Program-made: the position numbers and the translations under genes
Notes under the pieces: model-generated
What the model was told of the DNA's origin: nothing
Database searches by the model: none
The model's input: only the letters and a program-made list of their open reading frames with translations
Source: Robiginitalea marina
Lineage (GTDB): Bacteria; Bacteroidota; Bacteroidia; Flavobacteriales; Flavobacteriaceae
Direction of reading: 5' to 3'
Assembly (NCBI RefSeq): GCF_024006985.1
Contig: NZ_JAMXIB010000002.1
Coordinates: 345,174-409,173, forward strand
DNA: 64,000 nt
In this document: positions 9,741 through 17,348 of the stretch, in pieces
Position numbering within the stretch: the stretch's first letter is position 1
Layout: every line of letters starts with the position of its first letter

Positions 9741-10769
9741 ATGATGAACAAAGCTAAGTTAGAGTATATCTGGCTGGACGGTTACCAGCCAACTCCCAAC
9801 ATGAGGAGCAAAACGAAGATCGAGACGGATTTCAGCGGGAAGCTGGAAGACTGCCCCATCTGGTCCTTCGATGGAAGTTCCACCCAGCAGGCGGAGGGCG
9901 GCTCCTCGGATTGTCTCCTGAAGCCCGTGTCCATCTATCCGGACCCGGCCCGGGAAAATGGCTACCTGGTAATGTGCGAAGTCCTGAGCCCGGACGGCAC
10001 CCCCCACCCCACCAATTCCCGCGCCACCATTGACTCGGATGCCGACGGGGATTTCTGGTTTGGCTTTGAGCAGGAATATTTCATCATGGACACCCATACA
10101 GACCTGCCCCTGGGCTTTCCCCCCGGCGGGTATCCCGGGCCGCAGGGCCTCTACTATTGTTCTGTAGGGGGCAAGAATACCCACGGGCGCGAACTGGTGG
10201 AACGCCATGCCGATTTCTGCCTGCAGGCAGGCCTCAATTTCGAGGGTATCAACCAGGAAGTGGCTTGCGGACAATGGGAATTCCAAATTTTTGCCAAGGG
10301 CGCCAAAAATGCCGGTGACCAGGTGTGGGTGGCCCGCTACATGCTCGACCGCCTTACCGAGGAATACGGATGGTACATTGAATACCACCCAAAACCCATC
10401 AAGGGGGACTGGAACGGAAGCGGGATGCACGCCAACTTCTCCAATACCCTGCTGAGGACCTGCGGATCCAGGGAAATTTACGAGAAGGTATGCGAGGCTT
10501 TCCGGCCGGTACGGGAGGAACATATCGCCGTATACGGAGCGGATAACGACCAGCGACTGACCGGGAAACACGAAACGGCTTCCATACACGACTTCAGCTA
10601 CGGGGTTTCCGACCGTGGCGCTTCCATCCGCATCCCGATCCTGACCGTGGAACGCGGCTGGAAAGGCTGGCTCGAAGACCGCCGTCCGGCGTCCAACGCC
10701 GACCCGTACAGGGTTGCTGCGCGCATCATCAAAACCGTGGAAGGGGCCAACATCCAGGTGACTGCCTGA
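9741..10769 (+). CDS. glnII: Glutamine synthetase type II (eukaryote-like)
   Basis: A 342-residue GSII-type enzyme, the short class typical of eukaryotes and found in some bacteria. Visible motifs: LEYIWLDG at the N-terminal beta-grasp domain, PIWSFDGSST, the glutamate/metal block FGFEQEYF, CGQWEF, and NGSGMHANFS. An alternative start lies one codon downstream (MNKAK). It is divergent from GSIII, so the cell carries two unrelated glutamine synthetases back to back. A strong terminator follows directly. Confidence 0.93.
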   Translation: MMNKAKLEYIWLDGYQPTPNMRSKTKIETDFSGKLEDCPIWSFDGSSTQQAEGGSSDCLLKPVSIYPDPARENGYLVMCEVLSPDGTPHPTNSRATIDSDADGDFWFGFEQEYFIMDTHTDLPLGFPPGGYPGPQGLYYCSVGGKNTHGRELVERHADFCLQAGLNFEGINQEVACGQWEFQIFAKGAKNAGDQVWVARYMLDRLTEEYGWYIEYHPKPIKGDWNGSGMHANFSNTLLRTCGSREIYEKVCEAFRPVREEHIAVYGADNDQRLTGKHETASIHDFSYGVSDRGASIRIPILTVERGWKGWLEDRRPASNADPYRVAARIIKTVEGANIQVTA

Positions 10770-10790
10770 AACCCTTTGCCAGGAATAAGG

Positions 10791-10819
10791 AACCCCGCTC
10801 AAAAAGGCGGGGTTTTTTT
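10791..10819 (+). terminator. Terminator after GSII
   Basis: The stem ccccgc (10793-10798) pairs with gcggggtt (from 10807) across an A-rich loop and is followed by seven T. The T run merges into the stop codon of the convergent antiporter gene. Confidence 0.8.
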
Positions 10820-11759
10820 ATGCCTGCAGGGTAAAGAAGAGGAACAGGACATAGGTCCCGAGGAGCACCAGGCCATTTTTCCAGTCGAGGCGGAGGCCCT
10901 TGGGGAGGAAAACCATGGGGAGCACAAGGAATGCAAAAGCCAGCATCCATACGAGGTCTTCGGCAATCAGCCGGTCATCCACCACCCGGATGGGGGTGAC
11001 CAGGGCGGTAATGCCGAGCACGCCCAGGAGGTTGAAAATATTGGACCCGATCAGGTTCCCGACCGAGATGGCCTTTTCCCTGCGCACCATGGCGATGACC
11101 GAAGCTGCGAGTTCCGGGATGCTTGTGCCCACTGAAACTATCGAAATACCGATCACCCTGTCGCTTACTTCAAAATAGGAGGCCAGGCCCACGGCACCTG
11201 AGATCAACAATTCGGAGCCACCCCAAAGGGCCACCCCCCCCGCGCCGAGGAAAAATACCGTCTGGTAAAGCGGGAGCAGGGTCACCACCTCGGGGAGGGC
11301 TTCCACAATAGCCGGTTTCTGGAAACGCAGCAGGAAGATCAGGAACAGGAATAGGGAAGATACCATAATGATGCCTTCCGTCCGGCCCAATACCCGATCG
11401 GGCGCCACAAAGGCAAAAAACAGCAGGGATGCCGCCATCATCACCGGCCAGTCGGTAAAATAAAAACTGCGGCGGATTTCCATACTGCCGATCAACAGGG
11501 TTATCGCCAGGACCAACCCCAGGTTGGCGATGTTTGAACCCACCACGTTGCTCAGGGCCAGGTCAGGGAAGCCCCTGAGGGCCGCCTGTACGCTTACAAT
11601 GAGTTCAGGGGCCGAGGTGACAAAGGAAACGACGGTCATCCCCACGACGATTTTGGGGATATTCAGCCGGAAAGAAAGGTCCACAGACCCTTTCAACAGG
11701 AAATTACCCCCCAGGATCAGCAGGGATAAACCCACCGCGATATAGATAAAGTCAGCCAT
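10818..11759 (-). CDS. Calcium/sodium antiporter, YrbG-like CaCA family
   Basis: An inner-membrane cation exchanger of about 313 residues with roughly ten membrane segments. The two inverted alpha repeats of the CaCA superfamily are clear: SAPELIVS with VGSNIANLG in the first half and GTSIPELAAS with IGSNIFNLLG in the second. The start was placed at MADFIYIAVG (11759) because the upstream extension of the frame is not membrane-like. The acidic Glu in each PEL block is the expected ion ligand. Substrate (Ca2+ with Na+ or K+) is inferred from the family. Confidence 0.87.
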   Translation of the reverse strand: MADFIYIAVGLSLLILGGNFLLKGSVDLSFRLNIPKIVVGMTVVSFVTSAPELIVSVQAALRGFPDLALSNVVGSNIANLGLVLAITLLIGSMEIRRSFYFTDWPVMMAASLLFFAFVAPDRVLGRTEGIIMVSSLFLFLIFLLRFQKPAIVEALPEVVTLLPLYQTVFFLGAGGVALWGGSELLISGAVGLASYFEVSDRVIGISIVSVGTSIPELAASVIAMVRREKAISVGNLIGSNIFNLLGVLGITALVTPIRVVDDRLIAEDLVWMLAFAFLVLPMVFLPKGLRLDWKNGLVLLGTYVLFLFFTLQA

Positions 11760-11811
11760 ACAAAAAGCTGTAAATATAGTGTAGGGACAGGCAAATCCCC
11801 GGGGGGCAAAC

Positions 11812-11867
11812 AACTATTTTTATAGTTTTTTAACTATATTTTTAGTTTCACAACTAATATTTTAGTT
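11812..11867. promoter_or_regulatory. Three tandem BlaI-type operator dyads, 20-bp phased
   Basis: Three 16-bp dyads of the form AACTAnnnnnnTAGTT (the third begins AACTAA) start at 11812, 11832 and 11852, exactly 20 bp apart. The half-sites resemble the ACTA/TAGT core bound by BlaI/MecI repressors. The array ends 27 bp before the blaI start, so it probably covers the promoter and gives autorepression; two helical turns between sites would allow cooperative binding on one face of the DNA. Confidence 0.7.
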
Positions 11868-11894
11868 TATGTTTGCGTGAAATCGAATATAGCC

Positions 11895-12260
11895 ATGCAA
11901 CGACTCACCCAACGGGAAGAAGAAATCATGAAGCTGCTCTGGAAGCTGGAAAAAGCTTTTGTAAAGGAGTTGCTCGAGGCCTTCCCCGGCAAACGAAAGC
12001 CCCATTACAACACCCTTTCCACTATGGTGCGCAACCTGGAGGAAAAGGGTTTTGTGGGCCATGAAGCCTTTGGAAATACCCATCGCTACTTCCCCCTGGT
12101 AAGCCGGGAGGCGTATCGCAGGGAATTTATCGGGGAATCCATTGCCGATTATTTCGACCACAGCTACAAGAGCCTGGTCTCCCATTTTGCCCGGGAGGAA
12201 AAAATCTCAGCCGATGACCTGCGGGAGATTATCGCCCTGATCGAAAAACAAAAGAAATGA
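11895..12260 (+). CDS. blaI: BlaI/MecI/CopY-family transcriptional repressor
   Basis: A 121-residue winged-helix repressor. The N-terminus MQRLTQREEEIMKLLW and the recognition helix region HYNTLSTMVRNLEEKGF are typical of BlaI/MecI. It overlaps the downstream M56 metallopeptidase gene by four bases (ATGA), so the pair is translationally coupled as in blaI-blaR1 systems, in which the peptidase relieves repression. A GTG six codons upstream (11877) is a possible alternative start; the ATG was chosen from the family N-terminus. Three operator-like dyads sit directly upstream. Confidence 0.88.
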   Translation: MQRLTQREEEIMKLLWKLEKAFVKELLEAFPGKRKPHYNTLSTMVRNLEEKGFVGHEAFGNTHRYFPLVSREAYRREFIGESIADYFDHSYKSLVSHFAREEKISADDLREIIALIEKQKK

Positions 12261-14158
12261 CTGATATGGAAGCGTACCTGTTGAAAGCCTCGGCCATCCT
12301 CGCCCTCTTCCTGCTGGTCTACCAGGCCCTGCTCAGGAGGGAAACCTTTTTCAGGGTCAACCGGTTTTTCCTGCTCAGCGGGATTTTCGCAGCCCTCCTC
12401 CTCCCCCTGGTGACCCTGCGGGAAGAGGTTGCCATCCCCCTGGAGCTGATGGCCGGGACACCGGCCTCCGCCATGCCGGACATGGACAATACTGAATCCC
12501 GGGTGGGGTTAAGGACTCTGCTATTTGGCGCTTACCTGCTGGGCATGCTCTTTTTCCTGGGCCGCACCGCAAGGCAACTCCTGGGGGTGCTGAAGCTGAT
12601 GAAAGGCCCCCGCAGTATCCGAAAAGACGGCGTGGTCCTACGGCCTACCGAACAGGTCGTCGGGGCGCCTTTTTCGTTCCTGAAGCATATCTTTTACAAC
12701 CCGAAGGCGCACGACCCGGCCGAGTTCCAACAGATCCTGGAACACGAAAAAGTGCATGCCCGCCAGTGGCATACCCTCGACATCCTGCTGGCCCGGGCTG
12801 CAGCCGTGGCCCTCTGGCTGAACCCCCTGGCCTGGATCTACCAGAAAACCATACAGGAAAACCTGGAATACCTGGCCGATGCCGGGGCCCTGCGGCACCT
12901 GCCCTCGCCCAGGGAATACCAATACACCCTGCTGAAGGTCTCCGGGAACCCGATGAGCCCTTCCCTGGTCAACGCTTTCAACAGTCCAATCCTCAAAAAA
13001 CGAATCGTTATGTTACACCAAACCCCATCCAAAACCATCCATTTGCTGAAGTACCTGTTGATTGTGCCGGTCCTGGCCCTGTTCCTGATGGCCTTCAACC
13101 GCGAGACCGTCTATGTGCCACAACTGGATTCCGCCCAGGAGCTCATCACCCCTGGGGAGAAAACCATTGAGGTGACCATCGACAAAAATACCTCGGATGC
13201 CGAATTGCTGGAACTCAAGGAAAAAATGGCTAAAGACGGGATCGACTTCTCTTACACCACCGTCCGGAACGGGGCCGGGGAGATCATTGACCTGTCCTTT
13301 AATTTCAGCGGCAAGGCCGAAAACGGAAACCCCTTCAGCGGCAGTTACAATTCGGATTCAGAGGAGCCCATTAAACCCGTATTGATCTATATCAATTCCG
13401 AAGGGGGTGTCTTCTTTGGGGAAGCCAGTACCTACAGGAAATTCAGCAGTGGCAAAGAAGTTCATTTCACTACAGGATCTGGCGAGAAGATGATCTGGGT
13501 ACAGCGCTCCGGGGAAGAAGATGGACCGTTGTTTGGAACCCGGATGGCGCCGGGGAATCAGGTCATTATCGTGGACGGAAAGGAGGTCGACGAAGTGAAA
13601 GGGGAAAAGGCCTATCTCAGGCAACTTGAGGAACGGGAAAAAATGATGATCCTCACGATGGAAGACGCCAAAACAATAGAGGTACGTGAGAAGGACGGCG
13701 AGAAAGTCATCCTTGTGGACGGGAAAGAAGTGAGCCGTGAAGAACTCCGCGAGCAGGGCGAGGCCAACAAGATCTTTGTGAAAATGCTTGAAACGGACAT
13801 TACTTCAGAGGCGGACATCCAAATCCATAACATCGAAGTACAGGAAGACGGGAAGACCGAAAGGATCATCAGGATGTCGCCTGATGCCAAGGACTCGGTT
13901 CGCTACAGGGCCATTGTGATTGATTCCGAAAAATCGGGGGATTTCCCCCACGGGAAACAATCAAAAATGAGCTTTTATTCCACTGGAAACAACCCCCTGA
14001 TCTTTATCGATGGAAAAAAGGCCAGCAAAAAAGATATGAAGGGCCTGGCCCCGGACCAGATTGAATCCATCAATGTCCTGAAAGGGGAAGCCGCCCTTGA
14101 AAAGTACGGGAAAAAAGCGGCTGACGGGGTGATTGAAATTACCACCAAAAAGCAGTGA
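12257..14158 (+). CDS. BlaR1-type M56 metallopeptidase with TonB-plug-like C-terminus
   Basis: A membrane sensor-peptidase of 633 residues. The first 110 residues hold membrane segments; the zinc motif HEKVH is at 163-167 with a downstream ENLEYLAD supplying the probable third ligand; another membrane segment lies near residues 255-275. The long C-terminal part is not a penicillin-binding sensor. It carries three repeats centred on VDGKE or IDGKK and ends like a TonB-dependent receptor plug, with SINVLKGEAALEKYGKKAADG and a final IEITTKK. This architecture is common in Bacteroidota M56 proteins; the signal sensed is unknown. It presumably inactivates its partner BlaI. Confidence 0.85.
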   Translation: MTDMEAYLLKASAILALFLLVYQALLRRETFFRVNRFFLLSGIFAALLLPLVTLREEVAIPLELMAGTPASAMPDMDNTESRVGLRTLLFGAYLLGMLFFLGRTARQLLGVLKLMKGPRSIRKDGVVLRPTEQVVGAPFSFLKHIFYNPKAHDPAEFQQILEHEKVHARQWHTLDILLARAAAVALWLNPLAWIYQKTIQENLEYLADAGALRHLPSPREYQYTLLKVSGNPMSPSLVNAFNSPILKKRIVMLHQTPSKTIHLLKYLLIVPVLALFLMAFNRETVYVPQLDSAQELITPGEKTIEVTIDKNTSDAELLELKEKMAKDGIDFSYTTVRNGAGEIIDLSFNFSGKAENGNPFSGSYNSDSEEPIKPVLIYINSEGGVFFGEASTYRKFSSGKEVHFTTGSGEKMIWVQRSGEEDGPLFGTRMAPGNQVIIVDGKEVDEVKGEKAYLRQLEEREKMMILTMEDAKTIEVREKDGEKVILVDGKEVSREELREQGEANKIFVKMLETDITSEADIQIHNIEVQEDGKTERIIRMSPDAKDSVRYRAIVIDSEKSGDFPHGKQSKMSFYSTGNNPLIFIDGKKASKKDMKGLAPDQIESINVLKGEAALEKYGKKAADGVIEITTKKQ

Positions 14159-14246
14159 TCCCCGGCGGAGGCCAGCCAGATTACGCCCAAGGCCTGGCCT
14201 GGAAACAGGGTCCCGGGAAGTGCAAAAAGACAAAAGCATACGAAAC

Positions 14247-14279
14247 AGGGGGAAAAAGGTCCTTTTCCCCCTTGGTTTT
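14247..14279 (+). terminator. Probable terminator after the M56 gene
   Basis: A 10-bp stem (aggggGAAAA at 14247-14256 with its complement at 14263-14272) is followed by the T-rich ttggtttt. The loop is aggtcc. The rest of the gap up to 14448 is AT-rich with no gene seen. Confidence 0.5.
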
Positions 14280-14448
14280 CGAAAAACCAGGGAAAAACCC
14301 CCTACAATTATTACAGTATATAAGCATAATGCCTTATTAAAATTCCATTTAACAATCATTTACAAGGTTTCATGCTTTTTATTTACAGGTTAAAATGTTT
14401 TAAGACTTACAATAGTGTACGCAACTTCGCAGATTTTCCCCGATTTCC

Positions 14449-14480
14449 TTGGAGGGTACCCGGCCGTTCCGATATATTCG
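14449..14480 (+). promoter_or_regulatory. Putative Bacteroidota promoter before the 20-aa ORF
   Basis: A TTG at 14449-14451 and TATATTCG at 14473-14480 resemble the -33 TTG and -7 TAnnTTTG elements, separated by 21 bases. The micro-ORF starts 46 bases after the -7 box. Confidence 0.4.
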
Positions 14481-14526
14481 CCCCACAATCAGAAACAAGC
14501 AACCCAATCAAAAAAACGTTACCATC

Positions 14527-14589
14527 ATGATCGCTCTGGCAAAATTTGTTCTTTCCCTTTTGCTCACCCTCATATTGGCCCTCTTCTAA
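14527..14589 (+). CDS. 20-residue hydrophobic micro-ORF
   Basis: ATG to TAA encodes a 20-residue peptide that is almost entirely hydrophobic apart from a single lysine at position 6, so it could form one membrane helix. It sits alone between a promoter-like pair and a strong terminator, which suggests a dedicated short transcript. It could be a small membrane-active peptide or regulator, or an accidental frame within a small RNA. No antisense partner is recognised. No family is recognised. Confidence 0.45.
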   Translation: MIALAKFVLSLLLTLILALF

Positions 14590-14614
14590 GTTGAAGGGAA
14601 AAACTTCGGATTAC

Positions 14615-14650
14615 AGGCCTTCCCGTTCCAAGGGAAGGCCTTTTATTTTT
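14615..14650 (+). terminator. Strong terminator after the micro-ORF
   Basis: A perfect 9-bp stem (ggccttccc at 14616-14624 with gggaaggcc at 14632-14640) is followed by ttttattttt. Confidence 0.85.
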
Positions 14651-14673
14651 CGGGAAAGGGTATCTTTGGCAGT

Positions 14674-14826
14674 ATGAAAAGAATGCTGTTCCGCCTCCTG
14701 GCCCGCCTCAACCGGTGGTTCCTGCCGTCCTTCAGCAAAAAACGGCTGGACCTGGCCAAAGCCAAAAAATGGCAACTGGCCCTTATCGGCTGGCGCTACT
14801 ATGTCACAAGCCGTGCCCTGGACTAA
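14674..14826 (+). CDS. Conserved small basic protein, 50 aa
   Basis: A 50-residue lysine- and arginine-rich peptide with the pattern LxxLNRWFLPSFSKKRLDL and a C-terminal IGWRYYVTSRAL. From memory, short proteins of this pattern are widespread in Flavobacteriaceae and are sometimes labelled SsrA-binding protein, although they are far too short to be SmpB; I give no function. Its stop overlaps the stop of the convergent apt gene (CTAA at 14823-14826). Confidence 0.7.
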   Translation: MKRMLFRLLARLNRWFLPSFSKKRLDLAKAKKWQLALIGWRYYVTSRALD

Positions 14827-15344
14827 TAGGTGATAAGGGCTTTAAGTGGGAAACCCCTGAGTTTGTCACGACCTTTAAGGAACCCCAGTTCGATCAGGAA
14901 ATTGCACTGCACTACCTGGCCGCCAAGGCCTTCGACCAGGTCGCAAATCGCCCGGGCCGTGCCCCCGGTGGCCAGCACATCGTCGTGCACCAGCACCCGG
15001 TCGCCCGGGGAGATGCTTTCCGCGTGGATCTCCAGGGCATCGGTGCCGTATTCCAGTTCGTAGTCCTGCCTGCGGGTCGGACGGGGGAGCTTCCCGGGCT
15101 TGCGGGCAGGGACAAAACCGGCCCCCAGGCGTTCGGCCAGCAACAGGGCAAAGAAAAAGCCCCGGCTCTCGATGCCCACCACCTTGTCTACCCCAAGGCC
15201 CTCGGCGAACTGCCACAGTGCCCGCGCGGCTTCCTTCAGGGCCACCGGGTCTTCCAGCAGGGGGGTAATATCCTTGAAAACCACCCCCTTCTGAGGAAAA
15301 TCGGGAACTTCCCTGATGTAGTCATTAAAATTCACGGAAATCAA
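14823..15344 (-). CDS. apt: Adenine phosphoribosyltransferase
   Basis: Salvages adenine to AMP using PRPP. Family blocks are clear: DYIREVPDFPQKG at the N-terminus, GIESRGF, ARKPGKLP, and the PRPP motif VLVHDDVLATGGTA. The open frame extends far upstream across tRNA-Arg, so the true start must be internal. The ATG at 15389 falls beside a promoter-like TATATTTC, so I place the start at TTG 15344; GTG 15335 is equally close to the family N-terminus. The gene is divergent from the tRNA. Confidence 0.88.
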   Translation of the reverse strand: MISVNFNDYIREVPDFPQKGVVFKDITPLLEDPVALKEAARALWQFAEGLGVDKVVGIESRGFFFALLLAERLGAGFVPARKPGKLPRPTRRQDYELEYGTDALEIHAESISPGDRVLVHDDVLATGGTARAICDLVEGLGGQVVQCNFLIELGFLKGRDKLRGFPLKALITY

Positions 15345-15415
15345 CGGTTGGTTATTTTGCCCTAAATGTAAAAAGAAATATATTTGCATCCCCTTAGTTA
15401 AGGGAACACATTCCC

Positions 15416-15489
15416 GGCCACGTGGCGCAATTGAATAGCGCATCTGATTACGGCTCAGAAGGTTCCAGGTTTGAATCCTGGCGTGGTCA
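15416..15489 (+). tRNA. tRNA-Arg (anticodon ACG)
   Basis: A 74-nt cloverleaf. The acceptor arms ggccacg and cgtggtc pair with one G-T pair, the anticodon stem is tctga/tcaga around the loop ttacggc giving anticodon ACG, and the T arm is ccagg/cctgg. CCA is not encoded. The 3' end of this gene recurs at 16844-16870 and at 31874-31889, marking it as an integration target. Confidence 0.93.
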
Positions 15490-15502
15490 CTTAAGGATGA
15501 AA

Positions 15503-15530
15503 GCTCGCCCGCAAGGCGGGCTTTTTTCTT
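15503..15530 (+). terminator. Terminator after tRNA-Arg
   Basis: The stem gcccgc/gcgggc with a 3-base loop is followed by a long T-rich run, 14 bases after the tRNA. Confidence 0.75.
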
Positions 15531-15574
15531 TTCGAACAAGGCGCAAGCTCGCTTGCATGTCGCAGTGAGGAAAG

Positions 15575-15658
15575 AAAAAGAAGCCAGCCATGGGCTGGCA
15601 GCTTTTCATGTAGACTACGGGACCGCCAGGAAAACCGAGCGAAGCGAAGGTAATCCTG
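15575..15658. repeat. Post-tRNA repeat, copy 1
   Basis: A compound repeat. Its first part (15575-15622) contains aaaaagaagcca, a small hairpin, agcttttcat and tagactacgg; its second part (15626-15658) is an imperfect palindrome ccagga...gagcgaagcga...tcctg. Both parts recur in the same order at 17065-17155. Confidence 0.7.
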
Positions 15659-15731
15659 CTGTAGACATGAAATCTTTATGTTATTTTACACTGAATTCCT
15701 GATCTATGATTGGGATTTGGATACAAACGTA

Positions 15732-16361
15732 TTATTCATCGAAAAGATGATCCAGGTTAATGAAATAAGACTCTTTTTTTCCCTTATCATCATACCTGGA
15801 AAAGCCAACCAAATAGTGAAAACGACCGAAAGAACGATATGGCCAATGATATTTTCGGCCTTTAAGTTCGACCCTTAGTTCACCAAAAACATCGAGGCTC
15901 CCTTTGAGCATCTCAGGATTCGTATTTTGAGCAGTCTTCTGAAGTTTTTTATCCCAATGTAGGTCTCCGTAAAAGACAAAATAATCATAGGGATTTTTCT
16001 CGGTGGCGGAAGCTAAATGAAAATAATTAAACGAAGATTGAACAACCTTTAAATTAGGAATTCCAATACCGAGGGCATCAAAAGGAACCTCAAAAAGTTC
16101 AAATTCCATTGTTTTTAGTGTATGTTCTAAATTATCCGAAAGCGAACTAGAATAGTCATAGGAATCTGCTGGAATGAAATACATCTCCTGAGGAATTCCA
16201 TCAAGTCTAGATCGATTATCGAAACAAAATGATGAAAAGATTAAAAAACCCTTTTCAGTATGTATTTCAGTTAACAAAGTAGGAGGTTTATTTTGTCCAT
16301 TTAAACTATCATTCCAGAGCAAAGAACTATAAACCAACAGAAAAAGTATAATTATCCGCAT
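15732..16361 (-). CDS. Exported protein of unknown function, 209 aa
   Basis: A low-GC gene with an N-terminal signal peptide (MRIIILFLLVYSSLLW) and an otherwise soluble, aromatic-rich sequence. No family is recognised. It overlaps the end of the upstream truncated gene by ten bases, so the two were once a translational unit. It lies between the first two copies of the tRNA-Arg 3' end, and its AT-rich codon use differs sharply from the flanking housekeeping genes, consistent with acquisition. Confidence 0.65.
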   Translation of the reverse strand: MRIIILFLLVYSSLLWNDSLNGQNKPPTLLTEIHTEKGFLIFSSFCFDNRSRLDGIPQEMYFIPADSYDYSSSLSDNLEHTLKTMEFELFEVPFDALGIGIPNLKVVQSSFNYFHLASATEKNPYDYFVFYGDLHWDKKLQKTAQNTNPEMLKGSLDVFGELRVELKGRKYHWPYRSFGRFHYLVGFSRYDDKGKKESYFINLDHLFDE

Positions 16362-16846
16362 GGATCATAAGTGATTGCGTTGGCTGCTGTTTGAGGATGG
16401 TTAGAACCTAATTGATCTATTGTACCCAATCCATTCGTGAGATCGATCCAAGTAGCTCTTAATTGGTTAATGAAATAACGCTGATAATCACTTTGCCTTA
16501 AAGTTGGGTTTTTTCGAAAATATCGCTTTAAATCCGTAATAGCAATATATAAGGCTCCTGCTGCTAGTTCCCGTGCCATATTTCTAGTAAAGAGTAAATC
16601 GCCGTCTATATTATATTTAGGCAATCCAAAAGTTAAACTAGAATAGCTCACCGTAGAATAATTTGTGTCAAAAATATTGCTGAGATCAGTATATGCTAGG
16701 TTTTGTTCAAAATTCTTAAGTCTACTTTCCTGCCATAACTCACTATCAGTAACAGAATTAAAGCTGAAATTCTTATCGCAGGGAATAGCAAATCCTACAC
16801 CACCACCACCACCAGCACTTGGACTTGCATCTATAGTGCCGAGGGT
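16352..16846 (-). pseudogene. C-terminal remnant of a larger protein, cut at the tRNA-Arg repeat
   Basis: The open frame continues upstream of its first possible start (GTG at 16651) without a stop as far as 16846, where a TAA falls at the edge of the second tRNA-Arg 3'-end copy. The readable part includes a five-glycine linker encoded by a GGT run, then about 150 residues ending ITYDPCG. A linker at the very start of the frame implies that the N-terminal domains were lost at the repeat junction. The tail resembles the variable ends of large secreted or toxin-like proteins, but I cannot assign a family. Confidence 0.6.
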
Positions 16847-16870
16847 TTAGATCCTGGCGTGGTCACTTAA
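16844..16870. repeat. Second copy of tRNA-Arg 3' end
   Basis: Twenty-seven bases match 15468-15494 with two adjacent mismatches; the last twenty are identical (atcctggcgtggtcacttaa). A terminator hairpin follows, as it does after the intact tRNA. It is a candidate attachment-site duplication. Confidence 0.8.
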
Positions 16871-16875
16871 AGCGC

Positions 16876-16909
16876 AAACCCCGCTCGTTCGAGCGGGGTT
16901 TTGTTTTTC
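16876..16909 (+). terminator. Terminator after the second tRNA-Arg tail
   Basis: A perfect 12-bp stem beginning aaaccccgctcg closes over a 2-base loop and is followed by ttttgttttt. Confidence 0.8.
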
Positions 16910-16984
16910 GGGGAACCGTCGAAAGCTTGCTTTCGTAAGGGAACCCGGAAAATAAAACCGCACCGCCAGGGGCGGTGCTGGGTT

Positions 16985-17272
16985 TGCATTTTCAGGCGGG
17001 AGCACTTTCAGGATCACGAGCGCAGCGAGTACTCCTGGGAAACCACTTGCTTGCCGAAGAGAAGGCGGAAAAAGAAGCCAAACGATAGTTTGGCGAGCTT
17101 TTCATTTAGACTACGGAGCTTCACAGGATCACGGAGCGAAGCGACGTAATCCTGGGCCGGTGCTGCGTTTGCTATCCCTCACGCATATTCGGGACAAGCT
17201 TTCAGGCGGGAGCACAAAGGAAAACCGACCCCGTCCCGATAGCTATCGGGATCGGGGGAGGTACTCCTGGCC
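16985..17272. repeat. Cluster of palindromic repeats
   Basis: Three copies of a roughly 30-bp imperfect palindrome of the form cagga...gagcgNagcgaNgta...tcctgg lie at 17009-17038, 17124-17155 and 17219-17270, the last with its centre replaced by a different hairpin (ccgatagctatcgg). The block ttcaggcgggagcac occurs at 16991 and 17201, and the compound repeat of 15575-15658 recurs at 17065-17155. No gene is seen from 16910 to 17348. Confidence 0.7.
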
Positions 17273-17348
17273 CTGAAGTCCACAGTTGGCAGTTTCTCAA
17301 TTTGAAAATTTGAGAATTTGAAAATGGGTAGGTGGGTTCCCAGGAAGT

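Noticed and set aside
9759..10802. 347-residue minus-strand open frame
   Set aside because: It is fully antisense to GSII, whose catalytic motifs are intact.
11877..11894. GTG start for BlaI six codons upstream
   Set aside because: Kept only as an alternative; the ATG matches the family N-terminus.
15390..15539. Upstream extension of apt across tRNA-Arg
   Set aside because: The extension would translate the antisense of a tRNA, and the family N-terminus begins near DYIREVPDF.
16796..16816. Short CCA-type tandem repeat, considered as a microsatellite or CRISPR-like element
   Set aside because: It encodes the poly-glycine linker of the truncated minus-strand frame; there are no spaced repeats, and no CRISPR array was seen anywhere in the window.
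17290..17325. AT-rich near-palindrome (tctcaatttgaaaatttgag)
   Set aside because: Simple-sequence character and no adjacent gene start or T run make a functional claim unsupported.
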